Below are positions 26,739 to 35,118 of a stretch of DNA of 63,688 nt, one piece after another. How positions within the stretch are numbered: the stretch's first letter is position 1; each line of letters opens with the position of its first letter. Position numbers and translations under genes: made by a program. The notes beneath the pieces are model-generated. The model did not search any database. It saw nothing but the letters and a program-made list of their open reading frames with translations, and was not told the origin of the DNA. The stretch lies in assembly GCA_949948785.1 (NCBI GenBank), contig CATLGX010000003.1:1-63688 (forward strand). Reading direction: 5' to 3'. This stretch comes from an uncultured Christensenella sp. (lineage in GTDB: Bacteria; Bacillota; Clostridia; Christensenellales; Pumilibacteraceae).

Positions 26739-27257
26739 TTATTCCACGGTAACGCTTTTTATGACAATGGGCATAAACGGCACGTCCGAAAACTGTTGCC
26801 ATCTGCCCGTTTTCGCTTTGCCGTAACGCACGGCGGTCGCAATGCTGTCCTCGTCGGAACAACGCCCGAACGCCGCATAATCTCCGTCGAGGAAGTGCGC
26901 GTCCGCCACGCAAATAAAAAACTGCGACGACGCGCTGTTTTTATCGGGTGTGCGCGCCATGGATATAACGCCCTTGTCGTGTCTAAGCGGATTGTTTACG
27001 CCGTTGGACGAAAACTCGCCTTTTATCGTTTTTGCGTTCTTCGAAACCAACCCTTTGCGGTTGTCGAAAACAAAGCCACCGCCCTGAATCATGAACTTGT
27101 CTATAACGCGGTGAAAGCACAGCCCGTCGTAAAAATGCGACTTGGCGAGCGCGACGAAATTCGCAACGGTAACGGGCGCGACGTCGGGATAAAGTTCGAG
27201 ATTGATTACTCCGCCGTCGGTAAATTCCATTTTGACGTTTATCTTGTTTTCTTCCAT
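26739..27257 (-). CDS. Cyclophilin-type peptidyl-prolyl cis-trans isomerase
   Basis: A 172-residue cytoplasmic cyclophilin (no signal peptide) that speeds proline isomerisation. Active-site stretches are F-H-R-V-I-D-K-F-M-I-Q-G-G near residue 53 (catalytic R55) and S-A-S-S-Q-F-F-I near 108. The substrate pocket W of the human enzyme is replaced, as in many bacterial forms. It has its own promoter and a GAGGTGG ribosome site. Confidence 0.95.
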   Translation of the reverse strand: MEENKINVKMEFTDGGVINLELYPDVAPVTVANFVALAKSHFYDGLCFHRVIDKFMIQGGGFVFDNRKGLVSKNAKTIKGEFSSNGVNNPLRHDKGVISMARTPDKNSASSQFFICVADAHFLDGDYAAFGRCSDEDSIATAVRYGKAKTGRWQQFSDVPFMPIVIKSVTVE

Positions 27258-27287
27258 AATACCACCTCTTCCGATTTATACGACTTG

Positions 27288-27316
27288 ATTATAACGCCGC
27301 CGCCCGCCTTTGTCAA
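27288..27316 (-). promoter_or_regulatory. Promoter of the cyclophilin gene
   Basis: Minus strand TTGACA (27316-27311), 17-bp spacer, TATAAT (27293-27288), and a normal leader of about 25 nt with GAGGTGG. It lies just after the stop of the dus gene. Confidence 0.85.
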
Positions 27317-27375
27317 GCGGTAATCGGAAAACAAATAACCCGAAGTACCCAAACTCCCGCGCAAGGCACAGCCGT

Positions 27376-28305
27376 TCATTCGGCGTCTGTCGAATTTCTT
27401 TCGCGCAACAGAATATCGTATATCTCGGCAGGAGATGCGGCGGCGTTGACCGCCGAGCGTAAAGCCCTGCCGCCGCGCGTGTTTTTAAAATAATGTACGA
27501 AAAACTTGCGCGCTTGCGCCACGACGTATCTATCGTCGAAATGCCGTTCGAGAAGCCGCATATGTCTGAGCGCAACGTCGTATGCGTTTGCGCATACTCC
27601 CGAAAATATACCTATATCGGACAGCGCCGCCCTGCCGACGGCAACCGCCGCAAATCCGTCGAACGAGTCTTTCGCGTCGGCGGCGACGTCGCCGTTATAT
27701 ATAATCGGGATACTATGCCTTCTCGATATTTCACGACAGACCGCGACGTCGGATTGCCCCGTATAGCGCTGTTCGGCATATCTTCCGTGCAAAGTAACGG
27801 CGGAAGCGCCCGCCTTTTCGACCTGTTCTATAAGCGCGTCGGCAGTAGTCTCGCCCATCCGCCGTCCGAGCCTCGTCTTTACCGTAACGGGTTTGCCCGA
27901 ACCGTCTATCGCGGCGCGCACAAGGTCGCCCGCAAGTTCGGGGCTGTCGAGAAGCGCCGACCCGTCGCCGTTTTTGTAAATCTTGGGCATGGGACAGCCC
28001 ATGTTAATATCTATGACGTCGCAATCGAGCATTTTCGCGGCGCGGTAAAACTCGTCGGGAGAGTTGCCGAAAAGCTGAACGCACGACGGAACTTCGAGCG
28101 GCGACGTCAGCAAAAGCCTTTCCGTCGCTCGATTGCCGCGGACAAGTCCGCGCACAGAAACCATTTCCGTTACGGTAAACGCCGCGCCGTACTCGCGCGC
28201 AAGCGTGCGGAACGCTATATCGGTATAGCCCGCCATCGGCGCAAGCCATAAGCCCTTAATCTCGTATGCGCCGAGCCGTAGCGTTTTGCATGCCGCCGAA
28301 ATCAC
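27376..28305 (-). CDS. dus: tRNA-dihydrouridine synthase
   Basis: A 309-residue FMN enzyme reducing uridine to dihydrouridine in tRNA. TIM-barrel markers: A-P-M-A-G-Y-T-D near residue 22, D-I-N-M-G-C-P near 97 (the cysteine is the catalytic acid), the tRNA/FMN region L-H-G-R-Y-A-E-Q-R-Y near 172 and N-G-D-V near 207. The ATG overlaps the MazG stop codon (ATGA), so the pair is coupled. Confidence 0.95.
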   Translation of the reverse strand: MISAACKTLRLGAYEIKGLWLAPMAGYTDIAFRTLAREYGAAFTVTEMVSVRGLVRGNRATERLLLTSPLEVPSCVQLFGNSPDEFYRAAKMLDCDVIDINMGCPMPKIYKNGDGSALLDSPELAGDLVRAAIDGSGKPVTVKTRLGRRMGETTADALIEQVEKAGASAVTLHGRYAEQRYTGQSDVAVCREISRRHSIPIIYNGDVAADAKDSFDGFAAVAVGRAALSDIGIFSGVCANAYDVALRHMRLLERHFDDRYVVAQARKFFVHYFKNTRGGRALRSAVNAAASPAEIYDILLRERNSTDAE

Positions 28306-29162
28306 AGGCTGTCGATTTTTTCGCGAACGATTCGATTAAGTTCGACTTCCGCGTCCTTGCCCTCGTCGGAAAGCAAAGCGACGCACGCCGCTATTGCCGC
28401 CGCATAATCTTTATTTTCAAGCGCGGCTTCCAAATCGCGCGACGGAACAATTTCCGCTCCCGATTTTTTTATCTTTTTGTATGCTTTCTGGCAACGCAAC
28501 AACGACGGAAACGCGTTCGGAAGCGCTTCGAGCTGACTTTTAACGCCGTCATAATGCTTTTCCACCGACTTGTTCTTATCCCACAGCGTGAGCGCGTCTG
28601 CGGCGCTATGCGCGCTGTCGTCTCCGAATATAAACGTATGCCTGCCGATTAGCTTTTTGCAAAGCCCGTCGCACACGTCGTCAAAGTCGAACTCGCCCTC
28701 GCGCCGAGCAATCGCCGATTGCAACAGAGATTGAAGAAGCACGTCGCCGAACTCCTCTTGCATATTGTCAATGTCGTTGTTATCAATCGCGTCCACAGCC
28801 TCGTACGCCTCTTCTATCATGTTGACGCGTATGCTCCGATGCGTCTGTACACTGTCCCACGGACATCCGCCGTCTTTTCGCATCAACCGCTCTATTACGC
28901 GTTCGGCATCGCACACATTGTAGCGCGGCTTATCGAAATCGGCAAGCGGCGGCATAAAAACGGCGTCCGCGCGCGATACGTCCGACAGCTTTATGCTCTT
29001 TCCGTCGACAACGGCGAAAGCACATTCGCCGTACAGTTTAACGAGTTTGCGCTTGACGGCTGCGAAATCGGAAATATCCGATACTTCGAGCGCGAGCGAT
29101 GTGTCTATAAACGGCATTTGTAAAAAAGTATCGCCTTTTATCTTCAAAACTTCGCTTGACAT
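28302..29162 (-). CDS. mazG: MazG-type nucleoside triphosphate pyrophosphohydrolase
   Basis: A 286-residue all-alpha NTP pyrophosphohydrolase. The core has C-P-W-D-S-V-Q-T-H near residue 105 and the metal motif E-E-A-Y-E-A-V-D-A plus E-E-F-G-D-V-L-L, where the glutamates bind magnesium. A second, weaker MazG repeat follows with K-S-V-E-K-H-Y-D. In Bacilli a tetrapyrrole-methylase domain of about 200 residues precedes MazG (YabN); here only about 90 residues stand in that place. It cleans aberrant dNTPs. Confidence 0.9.
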   Translation of the reverse strand: MSSEVLKIKGDTFLQMPFIDTSLALEVSDISDFAAVKRKLVKLYGECAFAVVDGKSIKLSDVSRADAVFMPPLADFDKPRYNVCDAERVIERLMRKDGGCPWDSVQTHRSIRVNMIEEAYEAVDAIDNNDIDNMQEEFGDVLLQSLLQSAIARREGEFDFDDVCDGLCKKLIGRHTFIFGDDSAHSAADALTLWDKNKSVEKHYDGVKSQLEALPNAFPSLLRCQKAYKKIKKSGAEIVPSRDLEAALENKDYAAAIAACVALLSDEGKDAEVELNRIVREKIDSL

Positions 29163-29166
29163 AAAT

Positions 29167-29841
29167 TCACTTCCTTTTCTTCTTTTTTCTGTTTTCGTTC
29201 GCCAACCTCGACTGCTCGCGGATTTTCTCCTTGCGTTCGAGTTCGAGCATCATGTCGAGTTCTTTTTGTTTCTCGCGTTCTTTGTCAATCCTCGCTTTTT
29301 CGGGATTTTCCACCTCGTGGGTTTTGAGAATACCTACCGCAAACGCGCCGAAAACGGCAGAAAACGCCGAAAGCAATCCGAACGCTATAAAAGCGCTTTC
29401 GTGAACGATGCTCGAAAACGTCGGGTCGAACGCAACGTAAAAAGCGTCGCCGACCGCGGCGACCGCGGCGAATACGGCATGCACTATGCACACCGGTTTA
29501 ATGCGGTTTATAGAACGTCCGTAATCGCATTCTTTGACAATTACGCCGTAAGTCATTAGATTTACGACGCTCATAATATACAGCGCGACGGTAACTACCT
29601 GCAAGACGTAAGGTATGAGCACATACAAAACGTTGTTATGAAACGCCGAAAACCCGCATGCCAAAAATGCCGCAACAAGATAAACGCCGACCGCGCACAA
29701 AAATATTCGCACGCGCAACGCGAGCTTGGGATTGTCGTACGCGGTGAGCTTGCCGATATATACGGAACGCTCTTTGGGCTTGCCGTTGCACTCCACCGTC
29801 TCTACGACGTATCCTTGAAGTCTTTTTCTTTCGCCGAACAA
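29167..29841 (-). CDS. Membrane protein with charged coiled-coil tail
   Basis: A 224-residue protein with four predicted transmembrane helices (about 43-65, 70-95, 115-140, 145-170) and a C-terminal tail of about 50 residues made almost only of K, R, E and L, likely a coiled coil in the cytoplasm. No family recognised. It starts at a TTG with GGAG about 9 nt upstream, 6 nt after the stop of the peptidase gene. Function unknown. Confidence 0.65.
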   Translation of the reverse strand: MFGERKRLQGYVVETVECNGKPKERSVYIGKLTAYDNPKLALRVRIFLCAVGVYLVAAFLACGFSAFHNNVLYVLIPYVLQVVTVALYIMSVVNLMTYGVIVKECDYGRSINRIKPVCIVHAVFAAVAAVGDAFYVAFDPTFSSIVHESAFIAFGLLSAFSAVFGAFAVGILKTHEVENPEKARIDKEREKQKELDMMLELERKEKIREQSRLANENRKKKKRK

Positions 29842-29847
29842 CTTGGA

Positions 29848-31539
29848 CTACTCCAACAAGGTTAGATGTTTTTCGACGTCGGCGCACAATTTTTTGAGCG
29901 CGTCATTATCGAAAGGACTGAAAAAGCCCGCGTCGTGCGCGAGTTCGTCGACAGTCTTGCTCCCGCCCGCCTCTACGAATACCATATACCGCTTTAATGC
30001 TTCGGCGTGGTCGACGGCGGCAAGCTCGCCGAACTGCAAAGCGAGACAGGTCGACAAACAGTAATCTATATAATAGAACGGCACTTCGTAAATGTGTTTT
30101 TGGTACTGCCATCTGCCGCCGATATTGATATACGGAATGTCGGTCATATCGACATACGGACGGTATTCGCGTTCGAGGTCGAGCCACAGCGTCTTGCGCT
30201 CCGCCGGAGTCATATCGGGCTTGGAATAGACAAGTTCTTGGAAATAATCGACAATTACGCCGTACGCGAGAAAATCGAACGCGTCGAATATCTGCTGATA
30301 AGTCGCCTCGCGCGCTCTGTTCCCGTAAAACAGCGAGTTGTACTTGTTGCACAACGCTTCCATGCCCATGGAATGCGTCTCCGCCGTCTCCATGCCGCCT
30401 ACGCCCAAATCGTCATCTATGTCGTTGTCGTGCGCGCGCTTAAACGCGTAAGCGTGTCCGAATTCATGCGTCAATACGCCTACATCGTCCATTGTGCCGT
30501 TAAAATTGGCGAAAATAACGGGCAGTCCGAGGTCTTGAAGCATGTCGCAGTATCCGCCCAGAGTCTTGCCGTCGCGCGCGATATAGTCTATCGCCTCCGC
30601 CTCGCACATCTCTTTAAAGAACGCGCCGAGCGCGGGGTGCATGTCGTCGTACATGACTTGCGCGGCGGCGACGAGCTGTTCCGCGCTTCCCGTCGGGTCG
30701 ATATTGCCGCCCGCCAAGTAGTTATCGTTGTCGTAAAGGTGGATGCGCTCCACGCCGAGTTTTTTCGCAAGCGATTTTTTAAGCCGCGAAAGCGTGGGCA
30801 CTACGTCGTTAAGCACCGAGTTTCTGAAAACTTCTATCTGTTCTCTGCCGTAAACGACATGTCCGATGCGGAGGTCGCCCATTTCCACAAAATTATCGAA
30901 CCCGAGTTTTTTCGCCATGCGCGTGCGCACTTTGACGAGCTTATCGTATATGCCGTCCAGCTTGTCTTTTACTCCTTCAAGCGTTTCGCCGAGCGTAGCA
31001 AACGCCTTTTTTCGCACGGCGCGGTCCTTGTCTTTGCCGTAGCCGTGTATTGCGCTTATCGGAACGCTCGCGCCGTTCCACGGAAATTTCAATGTCGCCA
31101 TCAGCTTGTCGTACTCCGTAACAAGCTTGTTTTCTTCCACGCAGTCGTCGATTATATCGTCGCTCATAACGCGCACCGAGGCGCGGATATTTTCCATTAC
31201 GATAGGATTGAGCAATTTTTCGAGTTCTTTCGCGTGCGGAGAATTTATAACCGCTCGGTTGAACTCCGCCGACTTTGCCGACAGCTCGGGAAGCGCGCCG
31301 TCGTAATAATCTTGCTCCGCCGCATAAAATTTGTCGTTAACGTCGAGTGTGTGGCGGAAATACGCCAAAACGCACATCGTCGACAGCGCGCGGCGCTTCG
31401 CGTTGAGTTCGGCGCGTATATCCGCAATCTCTTGCGCGCTCGAAGCGTCGCGGACGCCCTGCGCGGCTTTTTCGCAATCCGCTATCGCCTCCGCCACATC
31501 GGCGCGGCGGTACTCGGCTTCACTTATTTTTATTGCCAT
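29848..31539 (-). CDS. M3-family oligoendopeptidase (PepF-like)
   Basis: A 563-residue zinc metallopeptidase acting on short peptides in the cytoplasm. The zinc motif H-E-F-G-H (H358, H362) and the third-ligand stretch E-T-H-S-M-G-M-E are present. Length matches the oligoendopeptidase F group. It has a consensus promoter and begins a string of minus-strand genes down to dus. Confidence 0.93.
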   Translation of the reverse strand: MAIKISEAEYRRADVAEAIADCEKAAQGVRDASSAQEIADIRAELNAKRRALSTMCVLAYFRHTLDVNDKFYAAEQDYYDGALPELSAKSAEFNRAVINSPHAKELEKLLNPIVMENIRASVRVMSDDIIDDCVEENKLVTEYDKLMATLKFPWNGASVPISAIHGYGKDKDRAVRKKAFATLGETLEGVKDKLDGIYDKLVKVRTRMAKKLGFDNFVEMGDLRIGHVVYGREQIEVFRNSVLNDVVPTLSRLKKSLAKKLGVERIHLYDNDNYLAGGNIDPTGSAEQLVAAAQVMYDDMHPALGAFFKEMCEAEAIDYIARDGKTLGGYCDMLQDLGLPVIFANFNGTMDDVGVLTHEFGHAYAFKRAHDNDIDDDLGVGGMETAETHSMGMEALCNKYNSLFYGNRAREATYQQIFDAFDFLAYGVIVDYFQELVYSKPDMTPAERKTLWLDLEREYRPYVDMTDIPYINIGGRWQYQKHIYEVPFYYIDYCLSTCLALQFGELAAVDHAEALKRYMVFVEAGGSKTVDELAHDAGFFSPFDNDALKKLCADVEKHLTLLE

Positions 31540-31561
31540 ATCTCTTTTCTCTCCTGTTTAT

Positions 31562-31590
31562 ATTATACTAAACCGCACGGCGGTTGTCAA
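31562..31590 (-). promoter_or_regulatory. Promoter of the M3 peptidase gene
   Basis: Minus strand TTGACA (31590-31585), 17-bp spacer, TATAAT (31567-31562); a short leader carries AGGAGAG before the ATG at 31539. The -35 lies 12 bp from the GH13 terminator. Confidence 0.88.
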
Positions 31591-31602
31591 TTTAAAAAGC
31601 AA

Positions 31603-31624
31603 TGCCGCCGTAGTTACGGCGGCA
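31603..31624 (-). terminator. Terminator of the GH13 gene
   Basis: Perfect 10-bp stem TGCCGCCGTA/TACGGCGGCA (31603-31612 with 31615-31624), followed on the minus strand by TTGCTTTTTAAA. Confidence 0.85.
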
Positions 31625-31637
31625 GTTTGACAATCGA

Positions 31638-33179
31638 TTAAGCCTCGAAAACGGTGAATGAGAACGGCGGAACTTCCAACCCGTCTTTTTTGGGTTTTGC
31701 CGGCTTTCCTTCCGAAAAAAGCACGGGAGCTTTGGCGGGAATAACCACGGGCGCCGTAGCCTTGACGGAACGAGGATTGACCACGCAAAGCAGTTTGCCG
31801 CGCCTGTAAACAAGCGGCTCGCTGCCTACGGCATGCACAAATTCCAAATCGCGCGAAATAAATTCCTCGCGGCTCTTTCTGAACGCGAAAAGAGATTTAA
31901 TAAAATTGAGCAGGGATTTTTTGTCTTTGGTCTGCGCCTCGACGTTGACGACCTTATCCGATTCCGCAGGCAGGAATGTCCTATCGGCGTCTGAAAATCC
32001 CGCGTTCTTTCCCATGCTCCACTGCATGGGCGTGCGCGAACCCGTACGCCCGAAGCCGCATTCCACCGACGGAATATCCTTGATATACTTCATGCCGATT
32101 TCGTCGCCGTAGTACATGAACGGTACGCACGGCAACGTGTACAGCGTCGCGTAAACGAGCTTCAACTGCTCTTGCGAATAAAAGGGCGCAAGCCGCGGCG
32201 TGTCGTGATTACAGCTCAGCAACGCGATATAACCGTTGTCTTTTACTTCGTTATACCACGCCGAAAAGCCCTCGGCAAACTTTTGAGCGTCTCCTCTGCC
32301 GTTCGCGTCGAAGTAGCTGTATGTGTCAGGCTCTTCCTCGCCGCGCACCAACAGATTATAGGGCTTGCCGTGATGGTCGAGCATGAAATCGGCATGGAAC
32401 CCCGCGCGGAGCGATTGCGGATTTGACCACTCGGATATAATCACCGCATCGGGATACTCTTCGTCGAGCATGGCGCGCACCTCGCTCCAAAGCTCGCTCG
32501 TCGCAGGCTTTTCGCCTTGCTCTCCGTCGTTTTTGACGAGCGAGTCCGCCATATCCACGCGAAAGCCGTCGCATCCGCGGTCGAGCCAAAAACGCATGAC
32601 GCTTTTCAGCCATTCCCGCGTTTTTTTCGCCGCATCGGACTTATACGACATCTGCCAGCTCGGCTCGTCTACGCGGTTAAACCCGTAATTGAGCGAGGGC
32701 TGAGTCGAATAAAAATTGACGATATAATTGCCCTTGCGGTTATGCCTGCCGCTAATCGCCTTAAAGCCCTGCGGGAAATCCCACTCGCCCTTCGTCCAAA
32801 TGAATCTGTCGTACATTTCGTTTTCGACAGGTTCGGCGCTCTTTAAAAAGTCAGGGTTCTGCTCGGACGTATGTCCCGGCACGAGGTCGAGAACGACTTT
32901 TATGCCCTTTGCATGCGCCGTGCGCAAAAACTCGTCGAAGTCCTCCTCGCTGCCGAACCGCGACGAAACCTTAAAGTAATCGCGCACGTCGTAGCCGCCG
33001 TCCATAAACGGCGAATCGTAATGCGGATTGAGCCAAATCGCGTTCGCGCCCAAACCCTTGATGTAATCGAGCTTTTGCGTAATGCCGCGGAAATCCCCGT
33101 ATCCGTCGCCGTTCGTATCGTTAAACGAATTGGGATATATTTGATAGAACACCGCGCTTTTGAGCCAGTTGTTTCTCAT
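31638..33179 (-). CDS. GH13 alpha-glucosidase (oligo-1,6-glucosidase/neopullulanase-like)
   Basis: A 513-residue cytoplasmic alpha-glucoside hydrolase. The four conserved regions are clear: D98-L-V-P-G-H103, G-F-R-V-D209 (nucleophile), I-I-S-E250-W (acid/base) and L-S-C-N-H-D near 325. A C-terminal beta domain of about 90 residues follows. The Q-x-Y-P-x-S-F start favours intracellular oligosaccharide hydrolases. It stands alone with its own promoter and terminator. Confidence 0.93.
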   Translation of the reverse strand: MRNNWLKSAVFYQIYPNSFNDTNGDGYGDFRGITQKLDYIKGLGANAIWLNPHYDSPFMDGGYDVRDYFKVSSRFGSEEDFDEFLRTAHAKGIKVVLDLVPGHTSEQNPDFLKSAEPVENEMYDRFIWTKGEWDFPQGFKAISGRHNRKGNYIVNFYSTQPSLNYGFNRVDEPSWQMSYKSDAAKKTREWLKSVMRFWLDRGCDGFRVDMADSLVKNDGEQGEKPATSELWSEVRAMLDEEYPDAVIISEWSNPQSLRAGFHADFMLDHHGKPYNLLVRGEEEPDTYSYFDANGRGDAQKFAEGFSAWYNEVKDNGYIALLSCNHDTPRLAPFYSQEQLKLVYATLYTLPCVPFMYYGDEIGMKYIKDIPSVECGFGRTGSRTPMQWSMGKNAGFSDADRTFLPAESDKVVNVEAQTKDKKSLLNFIKSLFAFRKSREEFISRDLEFVHAVGSEPLVYRRGKLLCVVNPRSVKATAPVVIPAKAPVLFSEGKPAKPKKDGLEVPPFSFTVFEA

Positions 33180-33218
33180 AACGCACTCCTTATATTTTAT
33201 TTTTAAGTTTTCGGCACT

Positions 33219-33247
33219 ATTATATCACGTATGTTGCGTTAAATCAA
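33219..33247 (-). promoter_or_regulatory. Promoter of the GH13 gene
   Basis: Minus strand TTGATT (33247-33242), 17-bp spacer, TATAAT (33224-33219), leader with AAGGAG. The palindrome ACGGTT-TTTT-AACCGT (33247-33262) touches its -35 and lies between it and the divergent SDR gene, a possible shared operator. Confidence 0.75.
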
Positions 33248-33282
33248 CGGTTTTTTAACCGTATATTGCGCATACTATACGC

Positions 33283-34053
33283 ATGAAAAGAACGGATATA
33301 GTAATAGTCGGCGGGTCGAGCGGCATCGGACTTGCTCTCGCGCAAAAACTCGCCGCGGCGGAATACTCGGTTACAAACATTTCCCGCACCGCATGTCCCG
33401 TCGCAGGCGTTAAAAATTACATAGCCGACGCGAGTTCTCCGCAGGAACTCGGCAAAGCGTTTGCAAAAATTTCAACCATAGACGCGCTCGTTTACTGTGC
33501 GGGAACGTCGCTCGCCGCACCGCTCGAATATGTCGAATACGCGGACGTCAAAAATCTTTTCGACGTAAACGTGATAGGCGCAATCGAATGCTGTAAGCTC
33601 GCGATGAAAAAACTTAAAACGAGCGGCAGCGGCAAAATAATACTTCTCGGCTCCGTGGGCGGCATAGCGCCTATCGCTTTCGACAGCTTTTATTCGGCAA
33701 GCAAAGCCGCGCTCATACTGTTTGCCCGAGCCGTCAATCTCGAAACGGACAGCGTAAAAACGACTGTCGCCGTTATAGGCGGAACGCGCACGCGGTTTTC
33801 TTTCAAGCGCAAAATCTACGCCGACTGCGGCAAGTACAACGGCAAACTCAAAAGCGCGTCGGATTCGCTTATCAAAATAGAGCAACAGGGTTATTCCGCA
33901 GATTACGTTGCGAACAAGCTGGCGAAAATGCTCAAAGGAAACACCCCCGCGGTAGTAACGATAGGTTTCAAATACAAGCTCGCCTCATTGTGCTATAAGC
34001 TGTTGCCGCAACGGTTAAAGCAGTTTGCCGATAAAAAAGTTTACGGGCTGTAA
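33283..34053 (+). CDS. Short-chain dehydrogenase/reductase
   Basis: A 256-residue Rossmann-fold oxidoreductase. It has the cofactor motif G-G-S-S-G-I-G (residues 9-15), the Y-x-x-x-K catalytic pair in Y-S-A-S-K near 140 and the serine in L-G-S-V-G upstream. Substrate unknown. No ribosome site precedes the ATG; a weak CATACT ends 6 nt before it, so leaderless transcription is possible but less clear than for other genes. Confidence 0.88.
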   Translation: MKRTDIVIVGGSSGIGLALAQKLAAAEYSVTNISRTACPVAGVKNYIADASSPQELGKAFAKISTIDALVYCAGTSLAAPLEYVEYADVKNLFDVNVIGAIECCKLAMKKLKTSGSGKIILLGSVGGIAPIAFDSFYSASKAALILFARAVNLETDSVKTTVAVIGGTRTRFSFKRKIYADCGKYNGKLKSASDSLIKIEQQGYSADYVANKLAKMLKGNTPAVVTIGFKYKLASLCYKLLPQRLKQFADKKVYGL

Positions 34054-34059
34054 TACCGA

Positions 34060-35118
34060 TTACATCTTTATTATATTGACGCCGAACTGCGCAAAGCCGT
34101 CATCGTCCGTCGCCGTTATCACCGTTTGAAACCCGTCGAGCGCGGCGAGCAGTTTTTCGCGCCGCGTCGAATCGAGTTCGCTGAAAACATCGTCGAGAAG
34201 AAGTACGGGACTTGTGCCGAGCACATCGGTAAGAAGTTGCATTTCGGCAAGTTTCATAGCGAGCGCGACGGTGCGCTGCTGTCCCTGCGAACCGTAGGTG
34301 CGTATGTCTACGCCGTTGACTTTGATTTTTATATCGTCCTTGTGCGGACCGCTATGCGTATATTTAAGCCTTAAATCGCTTTCGCGGTCACGTTTGAGCG
34401 CCGCAGACAACGCGGCTTTTATCTCTTCCGCGCCGTCGCCTTCCGCACCCTCGTATTCGAGTTCGGGCGTTTCCGCTCCGCCCGTCAAAAATGCGTGCCG
34501 TTCGGCAGTCGGGATTTGAAGTCTTTTGACGTAGCCGCGCCGAGACTTGACAATACGCGCGCCCTCGGTCGCGAGCAATTCGTCCCACGGCGCGAGAGTA
34601 TTGTCGTTTGCGCCGCCGCTTTTAAGCAGTCTGTTGCGGCTTTGCAGAATTTTATCGTAGCGGGAAAGCGCCGCGAAATACGCTTTTGAAACTTGGCACA
34701 GCGCGATATCCATAAACCGACGACGGTCTGCGGGCGCTTCCTTGATGATTTTAAGCCCGTCGGGGCAAAACAATACGACGGGGCAAACGCCCATCAGCTC
34801 GCTCATACGCGAAATAGGCACGTCGTTTACGGCAACGCGCTTATTCGCAGTTCTGTCTATAACTATCTTAACGGTTTCGCGCCCGCATTCTTTATCCGCC
34901 GCGACGGAAATATACGCGCGCTCCGCGTCCGATTTTATCAGTTCCCTGTCGCGCGGCGTACGGAACGACTTGCCCACGCCCGCAAAATAAACGGCTTCCA
35001 AAAGATTTGTTTTGCCGCGCGCGTTCGGCCCGACAAACGCGTTGCGTCCGTCCGAAAACTCCACTGTGCGCGCCGCCGCGTTTCTATAATCTTTGACGTC
35101 GAGCTTTTTTACTATCAC
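34060..35118 (-). CDS. recF: DNA replication/repair protein RecF
   Basis: A 352-residue SMC-like ATPase that binds DNA gaps in recombinational repair. N-terminal K-L-D-V-K-D-Y-R-N, Walker A in G-P-N-A-R-G-K-T-N, a signature region S-Q-G-Q-Q-R and Walker B L-L-L-D-D-V-F-S-E-L-D near 310 are present. I set the start at GTG 35118, which overlaps the stop of the upstream gene (GTGA) and restores normal length; the longer frame has no family similarity. It is not beside dnaN/gyrB, unlike the usual order. Confidence 0.94.
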   Translation of the reverse strand: MIVKKLDVKDYRNAAARTVEFSDGRNAFVGPNARGKTNLLEAVYFAGVGKSFRTPRDRELIKSDAERAYISVAADKECGRETVKIVIDRTANKRVAVNDVPISRMSELMGVCPVVLFCPDGLKIIKEAPADRRRFMDIALCQVSKAYFAALSRYDKILQSRNRLLKSGGANDNTLAPWDELLATEGARIVKSRRGYVKRLQIPTAERHAFLTGGAETPELEYEGAEGDGAEEIKAALSAALKRDRESDLRLKYTHSGPHKDDIKIKVNGVDIRTYGSQGQQRTVALAMKLAEMQLLTDVLGTSPVLLLDDVFSELDSTRREKLLAALDGFQTVITATDDDGFAQFGVNIIKM

